From the NCBI GenBank assembly GCA_025465475.1, contig JAODMR010000094.1, positions 1 to 57,822 of the forward strand: 57,822 nucleotides of DNA, in the 5' to 3' direction. This stretch comes from Micrococcaceae bacterium (GTDB lineage Bacteria; Actinomycetota; Actinomycetes; Actinomycetales; Micrococcaceae). Below the pieces are notes generated by a model, which saw nothing but the letters and a program-made list of their open reading frames with translations, did not search any database and had not been told where the DNA came from. Shown here piece after piece: positions 9,010-16,984 of this stretch. Positions within the stretch are counted from its first letter, which is position 1; every line of letters begins with the position of its first letter. Position numbers and translations under genes: made by a program.

Positions 9010-9120
9010 ATGGCCACCGACGTGCCCTGGCGCAGCGAGATCTTCAACGAAGCCCTCCACCCCACCGACGAGGGCGACATCCTCATCCCCGACGGAATCG
9101 GATTAGTCGACAGCCGGTGA
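9010..9120 (+). pseudogene. Short fragment resembling an enolase-superfamily C-terminus
   Basis: A 36-codon frame, MATDVPWRSEIF through GDILIPDGIGLVDSR, starts 11 bases after the LacI gene. The pattern PWR-(x)n-DGxI-x-PDGPGLG is the normal C-terminal end of mandelate-racemase/galactonate-dehydratase-like enzymes. I therefore read this as the remnant of a deleted sugar-acid dehydratase gene rather than a functional small protein. It has no clear ribosome site. This is pattern recognition only and the stretch is short. Confidence 0.35.
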
Positions 9121-9171
9121 TGGCTTCGAACGGGTCCTGACGCGCGGCCGTTCGGGGAACGCTACGAGGTG

Positions 9172-10194
9172 TCAGCGCCAGCCGAGCTGGGGCGCCACGT
9201 GCTCGAGGATCGACTCGATGACGTGCGCGTTGTAGTCGACGCCAAGCTGGTTGGGGACCGTGAGCAGTAGCGTGTCAGCCGCTGCAATCGCCTCGTCCTC
9301 GGCCAGCTTTCCGGCCAACTCGTCGGGGGCACCGGCGTAGGACCGGCCGAATATGGCGCGCGTTTTCTCGTCGATGTTGCCTACCTGGTCCGAGCTACGG
9401 CGGTCGCGGCCGAAGTATTGCCAGTCGCGCTCGTCCGTCAGGGCGAAGATGCTGCGGCTGACCGACACGCGTGGCTCCCGCTCGTGCCCTGCCTCTTTCC
9501 ACGCCTGCCGGTACAGCTCAATTTGCTCGGCCTGCTGGACATGGAAGGGCTTGCCGCTCTCGTCGTCCTTGAGCGTTGAGCTCTGCAGGTTCATCCCGAG
9601 CTTGGCCGCCCAGATGGCCGTGGCGTTTGAGCCTGAACCCCACCAGATACGCTCGCGCAGGCCCTCCGAGTACGGTTCCACGCGCAGCAGACCCGGTGGG
9701 TTCGGGAACATCGGGCGCGGGCTTGGCGCCGCGAAGCCCTCGCCGGTGAGCACCTCGAGCAGGCGCTGGGTGTGCCTGCGGCCCATGTCGGCGTCCGACT
9801 CGCCGTCGGCCGGCGCGAAGCCGAAGTGGCGCCACCCGTCGATGACCTGCTCGGGTGAACCCCTGCTGACGCCCAGTTGCAGGCGGCCGCCCGAGATCAG
9901 GTCGGCCGCGCCGGCTTCCTCCGCCATGTAGAGCGGGTTCTCGTAGCGCATGTCGATGACGGCGGTACCGATCTCGATGCGGCTGGTCCGTGCCCCGATC
10001 GCAGCAAGGAGCGGGAATGGGGAAGCGTATTGCTGCGCGAAGTGGTGGACGCGGAAGTAGGCCCCGTCGGCCCCGAGCTCCTCGGCCGCGACCGCAAGGT
10101 CGATCGCCTGCAGCAGCGCGTCGGAGGCGTTGCGCGTTCCGGACTGCGGATGGTCGGTCCAATGGCCGAAGGACAGGAAACCGATGTTTTTCAC
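9172..10194 (-). CDS. LLM-class flavin-dependent oxidoreductase
   Basis: Luciferase-like monooxygenase of 340 residues, probably using F420 or FMNH2. Family segments seen are FLSFGHWTDHPQSG at the N-terminus, GADGAYFRVHHFAQQYASPF, RIEIGTAVIDMRYENPLYMA and GGRLQLGVSRGSPEQV. The ATG at 10194 is the natural start and the length is normal. It stands alone, convergent with the LacI gene side and divergent from the GAF-ANTAR gene. The substrate is unknown. The 184-base gap before the next gene shows no further feature I can support. Confidence 0.85.
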   Translation of the reverse strand: MKNIGFLSFGHWTDHPQSGTRNASDALLQAIDLAVAAEELGADGAYFRVHHFAQQYASPFPLLAAIGARTSRIEIGTAVIDMRYENPLYMAEEAGAADLISGGRLQLGVSRGSPEQVIDGWRHFGFAPADGESDADMGRRHTQRLLEVLTGEGFAAPSPRPMFPNPPGLLRVEPYSEGLRERIWWGSGSNATAIWAAKLGMNLQSSTLKDDESGKPFHVQQAEQIELYRQAWKEAGHEREPRVSVSRSIFALTDERDWQYFGRDRRSSDQVGNIDEKTRAIFGRSYAGAPDELAGKLAEDEAIAAADTLLLTVPNQLGVDYNAHVIESILEHVAPQLGWR

Positions 10195-10378
10195 ATTTCA
10201 AACCAACCTGCTGGCGAGGAATCCTATTCCCCGGCGTCCCGAACAGGGCGAGCAAAGCCCGGTTCCCGTGCCGCTTCCAGCGCATACTTTAAATTGATAC
10301 GCGCATCGGTCACTCCGTGCCTCTAACGGCTCGGTTTCACGCCGGGTTGTTGGCAGCACGGCAGGAGGGGGGGATCTC

Positions 10379-11122
10379 ATGGAACCTGGAGTAAACCGTC
10401 TTTCGTCCACGTCCGTGATCAATCAACTGCAGGATTTGGTCCTGAAAACCACCGACGTTCACGAGTTGCTGGATGAACTTGTGCGATTTACCGCTGTTGC
10501 TCTGGCGGACCACAGCCTTGCCTTCTGCAGTGTCACGCTTCTGCAGCAGCAGAAACCGGTGACGGTGGCCAGCAGCGCGGAGCGCGCGGTCCGGCTGGAC
10601 GAGAGCCAATACCAGGTAGGCGCCGGACCTTGCCTGACAGCTATCCGTGAGCAGGCGGTTGTCCACGTCCCGGATGTCGGCCAGGATCCACGTTGGCCGG
10701 AGTATATGGCCCTGGCGCGGAGGGAAGGGATAGGATCAAGCCTTTGTGTTCCGTTGGTGTTGGAAAGGGAAGCGGGGGCCGGCCTGAACCTGTACTCCAC
10801 CACAGCCCATGGATTCAGCGGCGAGGACATCGACACGGTTGAGGCGTATGCGCTTCGGGCGTCCAAGGCGCTGCGCATGGCAGTGCGGATCAGTGATCTG
10901 GCGGAGGCGAAAACCCGCCTCATTGCGGCCATGGACGCCCGGACGACCATCGACCTGGCTGTCGGCGCCATCATGGCCCAGAACCGGTGCAACCACGACG
11001 CCGCGCTGAAGATTATGAACATCGCGGCCAGGACCCGTAATCTCACCCTCCGGGACATCGCCGAATCAGTCATCACCTCCATCTCGGAGGATCCCAAAGT
11101 CAGGACCCACTTCGATGGCTGA
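10379..11122 (+). CDS. GAF and ANTAR domain RNA-binding antitermination regulator
   Basis: Protein of 247 residues. A GAF sensor domain spans roughly residues 28-160 (VGAGPCLTAIREQAVVHVPD in the centre). An ANTAR RNA-binding domain covers about 175-230 (TIDLAVGAIMAQNRCNHDAA). ANTAR domains bind paired hexaloop hairpins in mRNA and prevent termination. GAF-ANTAR proteins of this size are numerous in Arthrobacter and mycobacteria, usually with unknown signals. GGAGGGGGGG precedes the ATG. A second gene of the same type begins directly downstream but is truncated (11153-11311). Confidence 0.88.
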   Translation: MEPGVNRLSSTSVINQLQDLVLKTTDVHELLDELVRFTAVALADHSLAFCSVTLLQQQKPVTVASSAERAVRLDESQYQVGAGPCLTAIREQAVVHVPDVGQDPRWPEYMALARREGIGSSLCVPLVLEREAGAGLNLYSTTAHGFSGEDIDTVEAYALRASKALRMAVRISDLAEAKTRLIAAMDARTTIDLAVGAIMAQNRCNHDAALKIMNIAARTRNLTLRDIAESVITSISEDPKVRTHFDG

Positions 11123-11152
11123 AACCCTTGACGGGTCCTAGGGACCGCCCTT

Positions 11153-11311
11153 ATGGGGGATAAGTCAGGTCACTCTGGCCTGTTAGGCGTCCCATGGCCG
11201 TTGCACCATGTCGTCGATCATCTGCAGGACCTCGTGCTGAAGACGGACAGCGTCAAGGTCATGCTGGACGAACTGGCGCACGGCTTCGGTGCTCCTGACC
11301 CACCGCCGTAG
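11153..11311 (+). pseudogene. Truncated GAF-ANTAR paralogue (N-terminal remnant)
   Basis: A 52-codon frame from ATG at 11153 contains HLQDLVLKTDSVKVMLDELA, nearly the same as residues 17-35 of the upstream GAF-ANTAR protein (QLQDLVLKTTDVHELLDEL). After this it runs into unrelated sequence and stops at 11309, so the GAF core and ANTAR domain are missing. The likeliest history is a tandem or dispersed paralogue deleted down to its N-terminus. The next gene starts 22 bases on. The possibility that the peptide is translated remains open, but no ribosome site is obvious. Confidence 0.6.
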
Positions 11312-11333
11312 GGCGGATGGTTAGGCTTGGTGG

Positions 11334-12026
11334 ATGGCCACAGTTATCCTCGTGCGGCACGGCCGCACCACAGCCAACGCTTCCGGGCTGCTCGCGGGTC
11401 GGGCTGTCGGCGTCCATCTGGACCAGGTCGGACTCGACCAGGCGGCCGCGACCGGTGAACGGTTGGCCGCCGTGCCTGTGGTCGGTGTGGTGTCGAGCCC
11501 GCTCGAACGGTGTCAGCAGACCGCCCAGCTCATCCTCGATCGCCAGGTCGGCACCCCGCATGCTCCCGTCGACGTCGATCTCACCGAGTGCGATTACGGC
11601 CAGTGGCAGGGCCGGACGCTCACTGATCTCGCGACTGAGGACCTGTGGTCGGCTGTGCAGTTTCAACCGTCAGCCGTCACCTTTCCCGGGGGCGAGTCCA
11701 TGGCCGCGATGCAGGCTCGGTCGGTGGCGGCGATCCGACGCCACGATGCGGCCTTCGAAGCGGAGTACGGGCCGGGGGCAGTGTGGGTGGCGGTGAGTCA
11801 CGGGGACATCATCAAGTCAATCCTCGCCGACGCGCTCGGCATGCACCTCGACCTGTTTCAGCGGATCAACGTCGGCCCCGCCTCCGTATCCATCGTGCAC
11901 TACGGCACCAGTCGGCCGAGCGTCTACGCGACGAACACCGAGGCTGGGGACCTGTCCTGGGTGTCGACCAGCGCCCACTCCGGTGAGGCGCCGGTCGGTG
12001 GCGGTGCTGGGCACCAGGCGTCATAA
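11334..12026 (+). CDS. Histidine phosphatase family protein (MSMEG_4193-type phosphomutase-like)
   Basis: A 230-residue cytoplasmic phosphatase. The N-terminal catalytic motif LVRHGRTTAN supplies the phosphohistidine, SSPLERCQQTA and CDYGQWQG are the expected second and third family signatures, and VSHGDIIKS holds the second catalytic histidine. It begins a three-gene plus-strand unit with the DUF3090 and SCO1664-family genes, an order conserved across actinobacteria, where it is often followed by mshC. Here mshC is not adjacent. The natural substrate is unknown. Confidence 0.88.
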   Translation: MATVILVRHGRTTANASGLLAGRAVGVHLDQVGLDQAAATGERLAAVPVVGVVSSPLERCQQTAQLILDRQVGTPHAPVDVDLTECDYGQWQGRTLTDLATEDLWSAVQFQPSAVTFPGGESMAAMQARSVAAIRRHDAAFEAEYGPGAVWVAVSHGDIIKSILADALGMHLDLFQRINVGPASVSIVHYGTSRPSVYATNTEAGDLSWVSTSAHSGEAPVGGGAGHQAS

Positions 12027-12041
12027 GCCTAAAATGCATAC

Positions 12042-12596
12042 ATGCCTACAACTGTTCACGAATTCGCCTGGCCTGATCGGGTCGTCGTCGGCACCCTCGG
12101 CGTTCCGGGGGCGCGCACGTTCTACCTGCAGGTGCGGACAGGGACGCAGATAGTGAGCATCGCCTTGGAGAAGCAGCAGTCCGCCCTGCTCGCCGAGAAG
12201 ATCGATGAAATTCTCGACCAGCTCATCACCCTTGAGGGCAACCCCTTCAGCATTCCCACGGGTACTCCTGTTGAACTCGTTGACAACGAACCGCTCGAGG
12301 CCGTGCAGGAGCAGTTTCGCACCGGCGCCATGAGCCTGGGTTGGGACCCGACGACGGCGCAGATCGTTCTGGAGGCCTACCCCATCGCCGACGTCGATCC
12401 CGATGACGACAACGAATCACCTGATGAAAACGCCGCCGACGCGCCCGAATTGCTGCTGGTGCGGATGCCGGTGGGAACCGCCAGGGCCTTCGCCAAGCGC
12501 ACCCGCGAGGTGGTAGGCGCCGGACGGCCGGCGTGCCCACTTTGCGGTTACCCCGTGGACGCCGGCGGGCACATCTGCACCCTTCCCGAGGTCTGA
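12042..12596 (+). CDS. DUF3090 family protein
   Basis: Protein of 184 residues with the family start MPTTVHEFAWPDRVVVGTLG and a C-terminal zinc-ribbon-like segment RPACPLCGYPVDAGGHIC (Cys-x2-Cys ... Cys). Function is not established. It lies 15 bases after the phosphatase gene, and its TGA stop overlaps the ATG of the next gene (TGATG), so it is in an operon with both. Confidence 0.88.
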   Translation: MPTTVHEFAWPDRVVVGTLGVPGARTFYLQVRTGTQIVSIALEKQQSALLAEKIDEILDQLITLEGNPFSIPTGTPVELVDNEPLEAVQEQFRTGAMSLGWDPTTAQIVLEAYPIADVDPDDDNESPDENAADAPELLLVRMPVGTARAFAKRTREVVGAGRPACPLCGYPVDAGGHICTLPEV

Positions 12597-13363
12597 TGCC
12601 GGCGTTGGACCTGATGGCCGGCGAGCTGACGCTGACCGGCCGCATCACGACGGCGTCAAACGCCAGTTTCGTGGGCAGGATCGGCGCCGCGGTGGTCGTC
12701 TATAAGCCGATAGCAGGGGAACGTCCGCTATGGGATTTTCCCGACGGCACCCTGGCCCAGCGGGAGGTGGCCGCTTACCTGGTCTCGGAAGCCTTCGGGT
12801 GGAACGTCGTGCCGCACACCTGGCTGCGGGACGGTCCGCTGGGCGAAGGAATGGTGCAGCTTTGGCAGGAGCAAGACCCTTCCCTGAACGCCGTGAAACT
12901 GGTTGCGACGGAGAACATGCCCGAGACCGGCTGGAAACCCGTTCTCGAGGGTCAGGATGAGAACGACCGGATGGTCACCCTCGTTCATGAAGACACGCCA
13001 GCGCTGAGGCGCATGGCGGTGTTCGATGTGGTCGTCAACAACGCCGACCGCAAGGGCGATCACATTCTTTCAATGACGGACGGACGCCGGCTCGGTGTGG
13101 ACCACGGGCTCACCTTTCACGAGGACCACAAGCTGCGCACAGTGCTTTGGGGGTGGCTCGGGAACCCGCTGACCGCCGAGGAACTCGAGGGTATCGATCG
13201 TGTCAGTCAAGGACTGCACGGGGAACTTGGCCGAAACCTGGCGGACCTGCTCACCGCCGAGGAGATCGCTTCGCTCGCTGAGCGCTGCGCCCGGTTGCGC
13301 ATGGCAGGACGGTTTCCGGCTCCGAGCGGTGAGATGTCGGCGGTGCCCTGGCCGCTGTTCTAG
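12596..13363 (+). CDS. SCO1664 family protein (PI3/4-kinase-like fold)
   Basis: Protein of 255 residues that remotely resembles phosphatidylinositol 3/4-kinases. VVVYKPIAGERPLWDFPDGT near residues 35-54 carries the ATP-binding lysine region, and VFDVVVNNADRKGDHIL and GVDHGLTFHEDHKLRT look like the catalytic and metal loops. The ATG at 12596 overlaps the DUF3090 stop; the longer frame runs into that gene. The product has no known reaction. The strict genomic linkage to the phosphomutase and DUF3090 in actinobacteria implies a shared process. Confidence 0.85.
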   Translation: MPALDLMAGELTLTGRITTASNASFVGRIGAAVVVYKPIAGERPLWDFPDGTLAQREVAAYLVSEAFGWNVVPHTWLRDGPLGEGMVQLWQEQDPSLNAVKLVATENMPETGWKPVLEGQDENDRMVTLVHEDTPALRRMAVFDVVVNNADRKGDHILSMTDGRRLGVDHGLTFHEDHKLRTVLWGWLGNPLTAEELEGIDRVSQGLHGELGRNLADLLTAEEIASLAERCARLRMAGRFPAPSGEMSAVPWPLF

Positions 13364-13376
13364 GGAACCTACGACT

Positions 13377-13416
13377 GGAAGCTTGTTCCAAGGGACCTAC
13401 GGCTTGAAAAGCTTCC
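13377..13416. terminator. Inverted repeat between convergent genes
   Basis: GGAAGCTT (13377-13384) is repeated inverted as AAGCTTCC (13409-13416). The region also reads as two imperfect direct copies of about 28 bases (13361-13390 and 13391-13418; shared blocks AGGGA, CCTACG and AAGCTT). It lies between the convergent SCO1664-family and LysM genes, so a bidirectional terminator is the simplest reading. Confidence 0.35.
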
Positions 13417-13421
13417 CAAGT

Positions 13422-13919
13422 TCAGGCGATCAACGGGATTCGGAGGATCTGACCGGGAAAGATGAGGTTGGGGTTGCTGATGCGGTCACGGTTGGCTTGA
13501 AAGACGTCCTCGACGGTGGTGTTTTGGCCCTGTTCGAGGGCAATTTTGGTCAGGTTGTCGCCGGGTTTGACTTCGTAAAGCTTGAAGCCGTCCAAGTCTG
13601 TGAATAGGGTGACGGGAACGATGTTGAGGTCCGGCCCCGGCGGATGAATACCCGAGGGATCGTCTCCGAAGACCTGTAGCGTCATGTGAGCCGCGCGGGC
13701 GGTATACCCTCCGACCGACACCGCCTGACCGAAGTCGCGGATGACGCCCATGGAACCAGCTCCCTGGATGTTTCCCTGGGCCACGTTTTGACCATTCATG
13801 TCGAGCAGTTGCCAGAGGACGACCGCTTCGAATCCGGTGCCGAAGCCGGCAACAGTAAAGTCGCGGCCGATGACGTCGTTGGGTTTCGGCTGGCGCACTT
13901 CAATGAGTCGCGGGGCCAT
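13422..13919 (-). CDS. Gmad2 immunoglobulin-like and LysM domain protein
   Basis: Protein of 165 residues with two parts. Residues about 8-95 look like the Gmad2 spore-germination-type beta-sandwich (RQPKPNDVIGRDFTVAGFGT, ending near MTLQVFGDD). Residues about 118-165 form a LysM module (YEVKPGDNLTKIALEQG, FPGQILRIPL) that usually binds peptidoglycan. No signal peptide is visible, so export, if it occurs, is by an unrecognised route. The ATG at 13919 has GGGAGGCAGCC just upstream, which decides it over the longer frame. Confidence 0.8.
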   Translation of the reverse strand: MAPRLIEVRQPKPNDVIGRDFTVAGFGTGFEAVVLWQLLDMNGQNVAQGNIQGAGSMGVIRDFGQAVSVGGYTARAAHMTLQVFGDDPSGIHPPGPDLNIVPVTLFTDLDGFKLYEVKPGDNLTKIALEQGQNTTVEDVFQANRDRISNPNLIFPGQILRIPLIA

Positions 13920-14046
13920 GGCTGCCTCCCTGGGTCTAGTGATGAGTGGATCCACTTGTGCTGTGGGCCCAGACATACTTCAGCGCCGTACCCGTTACTG
14001 GGGCGTTATCGCCAGCCGGCGGCACCCGGGGGATCACCCCATCACG

Positions 14047-14349
14047 CTAACCTACGGCAGACGCCGTCCGGATGCGGACCTCGCGTTCCATGCGCTGCTC
14101 GTGGCGTGCTCGGCCCTTGATGGCCTCCACCTCCCGGCTCTTCGGCGGGGCACTGGTGACCAGGGCGTCCAGCAGGGAACGGGTCGCGACGGCGATCTCG
14201 TCGATCGCCCGTTCGAACGCCTCCGCGTTCGCGCGCGAAGGATGAGTCGACCCGCTGACCTTCCGGACGAACTGCAGCGCGGCTTCCCTTACCTCGTCGT
14301 CGGTGGTTGGCGGTTCGAAATTGTGAAGGACTCGGATGTTGCGGCACAT
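14047..14349 (-). CDS. DUF2277 family protein
   Basis: Small protein of 100 residues starting MCRNIRVLHNFEPPTTDDEV, the family hallmark, with ALQFVRKVSGSTHPSRAN following. Function unknown. The longer frame upstream overlaps the MerR gene's end and is not needed. No strong ribosome site is present before the ATG. It may be cotranscribed with the MerR gene 19 bases upstream. Confidence 0.85.
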   Translation of the reverse strand: MCRNIRVLHNFEPPTTDDEVREAALQFVRKVSGSTHPSRANAEAFERAIDEIAVATRSLLDALVTSAPPKSREVEAIKGRARHEQRMEREVRIRTASAVG

Positions 14350-14368
14350 GCGGCGAGGATACACCCGG

Positions 14369-15079
14369 TCAGCGGGAAGCGGGACCCGGTGGAGCAGCGC
14401 CGAGGAACTGCCGGTGACGTAACAAGGACGCCGGCGTGGCAGCATCGTCGGTGTTGGAAGACCGGATGCTCGCCGCGCCGAACCGGTCAAGGGACGCCCT
14501 TTGTTGGGCAAGCCGGCGCATGGCCAGGAGCACCGGTTCCATCAGGAGCGTTCCTAGGACCACATACTGCATGGCGGCCTCGGTTGAACCCATGGGAACG
14601 CTCTCCACGTCAGCCTCCGCGATATCCCTCATGGCCGCAGCGTAACGGTCCAGGAGTGCCGCCGACGGCTCGAATCCGGCACTCGACAGCCCGCGCAACG
14701 CCTCCACCAATGCGGCCCTGGTCCTGCGATCACACGTGTCCGCCCCCCAACCCCAACGGTCCAGGAGCGCGTCGGCACCGGAGACGTCAACATCGTCAGG
14801 CACGGCCGGGGTGACCGCCTGATGGGCAATTCCGAGCAAGTCGTGGCCCGACTCCGGAGGGTTATCCAGGCTAAGCAGCACCTCCCGGGCGGCGTTGACG
14901 CTGAGTCGCGCTGTGCCAACAAGTGCCCGGATGAGCTTTAGCCGGCGAACATGGGAGTCGTCGTAACGTGCCTGGGTCGCTGACGTCAGCACGCCGTCGT
15001 GCAGCAGGTTCTCCCGGAGGTAGTACTTGATGGTGGCCACGGGAACGTCCGTGACGGCTGCCAGCTGTGAGATACGCAA
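14369..15079 (-). CDS. MerR-family transcriptional regulator
   Basis: Regulator of 236 residues. The winged-helix domain is at the N-terminus (MRISQLAAVTDVPVATIKYY, then LLHDGVLTSATQARYDDSH). A C-terminal region lacks the Cys metal ligands of metal-sensing MerRs. I prefer the TTG at 15079, because AAGGAG lies seven bases before it and family members begin at this point; the ATG 30 bases upstream has no ribosome site. It is divergent from the DUF4188 gene, with a palindrome in between that is probably its operator. Confidence 0.86.
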   Translation of the reverse strand: MRISQLAAVTDVPVATIKYYLRENLLHDGVLTSATQARYDDSHVRRLKLIRALVGTARLSVNAAREVLLSLDNPPESGHDLLGIAHQAVTPAVPDDVDVSGADALLDRWGWGADTCDRRTRAALVEALRGLSSAGFEPSAALLDRYAAAMRDIAEADVESVPMGSTEAAMQYVVLGTLLMEPVLLAMRRLAQQRASLDRFGAASIRSSNTDDAATPASLLRHRQFLGAAPPGPASR

Positions 15080-15120
15080 AAGAAACTCCTTGACCTGGAA
15101 GGAATTCATCGGAACGATTA

Positions 15121-15135
15121 GATAGTAATACTATC
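15121..15135. promoter_or_regulatory. Palindromic operator between MerR and DUF4188 genes
   Basis: GATAGT-AAT-ACTATC is a perfect 6+3+6 inverted repeat in an AT-richer stretch of the divergent promoter region. It is 18 bases before the DUF4188 start codon. It is the obvious candidate binding site for the MerR-type regulator. Confidence 0.65.
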
Positions 15136-15152
15136 CAATTCAGGAGCAGATC

Positions 15153-15629
15153 ATGGCACGCATCAACACGGGGCGTTACACCCACCGCCACCAGGGTGAC
15201 GTGGTGGTCTTCCTGATCGGCATGCGCGTCAACACCCTGTGGCGGCCGGACCTGTGGCTGCCGGTGTTTGTGGCCATGCCGCGGATGCTGAAGGAGCTCG
15301 CCGGTGAGCCCGGTTCGGGCCTCCTGGGTTTTCGGTTTGCTCTTGGCCCGGGTGGGCCAATGATCGTTCAGTACTGGGACTCCGTGGACAAGCTGTACGC
15401 CTATGCCAGTGCCTCTGAGTCGGAACACCGACCGGCCTGGGCGGCCTTCAATCGCCGGGCACGAAGGGCCCCGAAGGCCGTGGGCATCTGGCACGAGACC
15501 TTCGCGGCCGGCCGGGCAGAGACGATGTATGTTTCCATGCCCACTGAAGGACTGGCCAAAGCGACAGAACTGGTGCCCGTCGGACCCGGAAACCATCACG
15601 CCAGGGAGCGGTTAGCCAATTCCCAGTGA
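15153..15629 (+). CDS. DUF4188 domain-containing protein (monooxygenase-like)
   Basis: Protein of 158 residues, with MARINTGRYTHRHQGDVVVF at the start and the dimeric alpha/beta-barrel-like core GFRFALGPGGPMIVQYWDSV. Related proteins are annotated as phenylacetaldoxime-dehydratase-like or monooxygenase-like, but the reaction here is unproven. CAGGAG precedes the ATG. Divergent pairing with a MerR regulator suggests inducible expression. Confidence 0.82.
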   Translation: MARINTGRYTHRHQGDVVVFLIGMRVNTLWRPDLWLPVFVAMPRMLKELAGEPGSGLLGFRFALGPGGPMIVQYWDSVDKLYAYASASESEHRPAWAAFNRRARRAPKAVGIWHETFAAGRAETMYVSMPTEGLAKATELVPVGPGNHHARERLANSQ

Positions 15630-15701
15630 GCCGCAAGGCTGGAAACGCGGATACGACCCGCACTAGTGAGTCCAGCCGCGACCCTCGTTCCGTACCTCCA
15701 A

Positions 15702-16010
15702 TCAGGATCGGTCAGTGGAGTCGTAAAGCCCAAGAAAGCGTTCCGTTCGCTTTACGTCTTTGAAGCTGAAGACAACACCTGCCGCCATCATCAGCAGTGT
15801 GACGGGGAACAGTACCTTGCCAAAGAACCAGTCAGTCCGTAGCAGGTTGCCTATCAGAAACAGGAAGTAGGCGGGCAGAAGACGGAGCGCGAACCGTTGA
15901 GCGACAAGGCAACGATGATGCCCAGGAGGATCCCGATTGCCTCGATGAGGAGGCCCGCCGTCTTCAGCCAGGAAGGTACATAGAAAACCCCCAAAGAACC
16001 CTGGAGGCGT
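15702..16010 (-). pseudogene. Frameshifted small membrane protein
   Basis: Two reading frames each encode half of a plausible membrane protein. The upstream half, read from about 16000 to 15890, gives FYVPSWLKTAGLLIEAIGIL and a hydrophobic continuation LGIIVALSLN. The downstream half, in the next frame, gives LRLLPAYFLFLIGNLLRTDW and KVLFPVTLLMMAAGVVFSFK, ending KRTERFLGLYDSTDRS at 15702. The switch must occur near 15885-15905. Neither frame alone is a sensible protein. Function unknown. A sequencing error is the alternative explanation. It follows the PAP2 gene closely. Confidence 0.55.
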
Positions 16011-16023
16011 GAGCATCGAGTAC

Positions 16024-16794
16024 TTAGGGCTTCTGCCGAGGCAGTTCATTGCTGATGGGCTCGCCGGCGATCCGTACGGTCCGCCTGGTATCCAGCGCCA
16101 TGACGGCCCCGACCACCACCATGGACAGGGCCACCGACGCGGTCGTGTCGCTGATCCAGTGGTAGCCGAGGTATAGCCTGCTGGCGACCTGCGCCAGAAT
16201 CCCAAGGATGGCCAAGGTCACGGCGGTGACCGTGAAGCCGGTCCTCTGTTTGCGGCTAGCGAGCAGGAAGGCCAGGACCAGCAGGAAATCCGATGTGCCC
16301 AGGACATGTCCGGACGGGAAGGAGAATGTCTGGTCCGGGCCGAAAAGCATCAACCCGATCGGCGGTCGGGGGTGCTGAACGAGGGGGGCCAGAACCTGAG
16401 CCAGAATGACTCCTGTCAGCATCGCCCCGGCGAGCAGCAAGGGACGCCACGCGTGTTTTGCCAGGATCGTCCAGCTGACAGTGACGACCAGCACAATGAC
16501 GGGAAGCGCGACAGGGCCAAAGGTAATGGCCAGGGCGATCATGAAGCCCGTCATTTCGGGTGACCGCCTGGCGTCAAACCAGTCCTCCACCGGCTGGTCC
16601 AAAGTTTCAAAGCCGGAATGCGTCAGGACGCTCCCCAACAGCAGCAGGAATCCGACGAGGCCGACGAGGATCAAGACGGTGGCAGTCAAATAGAACCGGC
16701 GCCGTGTGCCAGCCGGCAGGTAGCGCTCTTCGACGATGAACTTCTCATGCCACCGCATTTCCTGTGGGTGAGCAGTCGAGGGGCGCTTGACCAT
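16024..16794 (-). CDS. PAP2-family membrane phosphatase
   Basis: Integral membrane protein of 256 residues, likely a lipid or undecaprenyl pyrophosphate phosphatase-like enzyme. The PSGH motif and the third motif SRLYLGYHWISD are intact. In the first motif (K-x6-RP) the expected lysine is alanine (LAPLVQHPRP), so activity may be altered. The ATG at 16794 has GGAGG eight bases upstream and is preferred over the start 36 bases earlier. It is one of three PAP2 proteins in the window. Confidence 0.84.
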   Translation of the reverse strand: MVKRPSTAHPQEMRWHEKFIVEERYLPAGTRRRFYLTATVLILVGLVGFLLLLGSVLTHSGFETLDQPVEDWFDARRSPEMTGFMIALAITFGPVALPVIVLVVTVSWTILAKHAWRPLLLAGAMLTGVILAQVLAPLVQHPRPPIGLMLFGPDQTFSFPSGHVLGTSDFLLVLAFLLASRKQRTGFTVTAVTLAILGILAQVASRLYLGYHWISDTTASVALSMVVVGAVMALDTRRTVRIAGEPISNELPRQKP

Positions 16795-16984
16795 TGAGCT
16801 TGCCTCCTCCCCATGCTGAATTCCAAACACCGCTGATGGGCCGCATCCGGGCGCCCGTCCCTATCGGTCATCGCCCTAACAGCAGTTTTCGCTGGACACC
16901 GTCGGATGTCGCCTGCGGTGGATCCAGTCGCCGGACGCATCGTTGAGAACGGCGACGGGCCGGCTGGAGCTGCCGATGGGTGCC

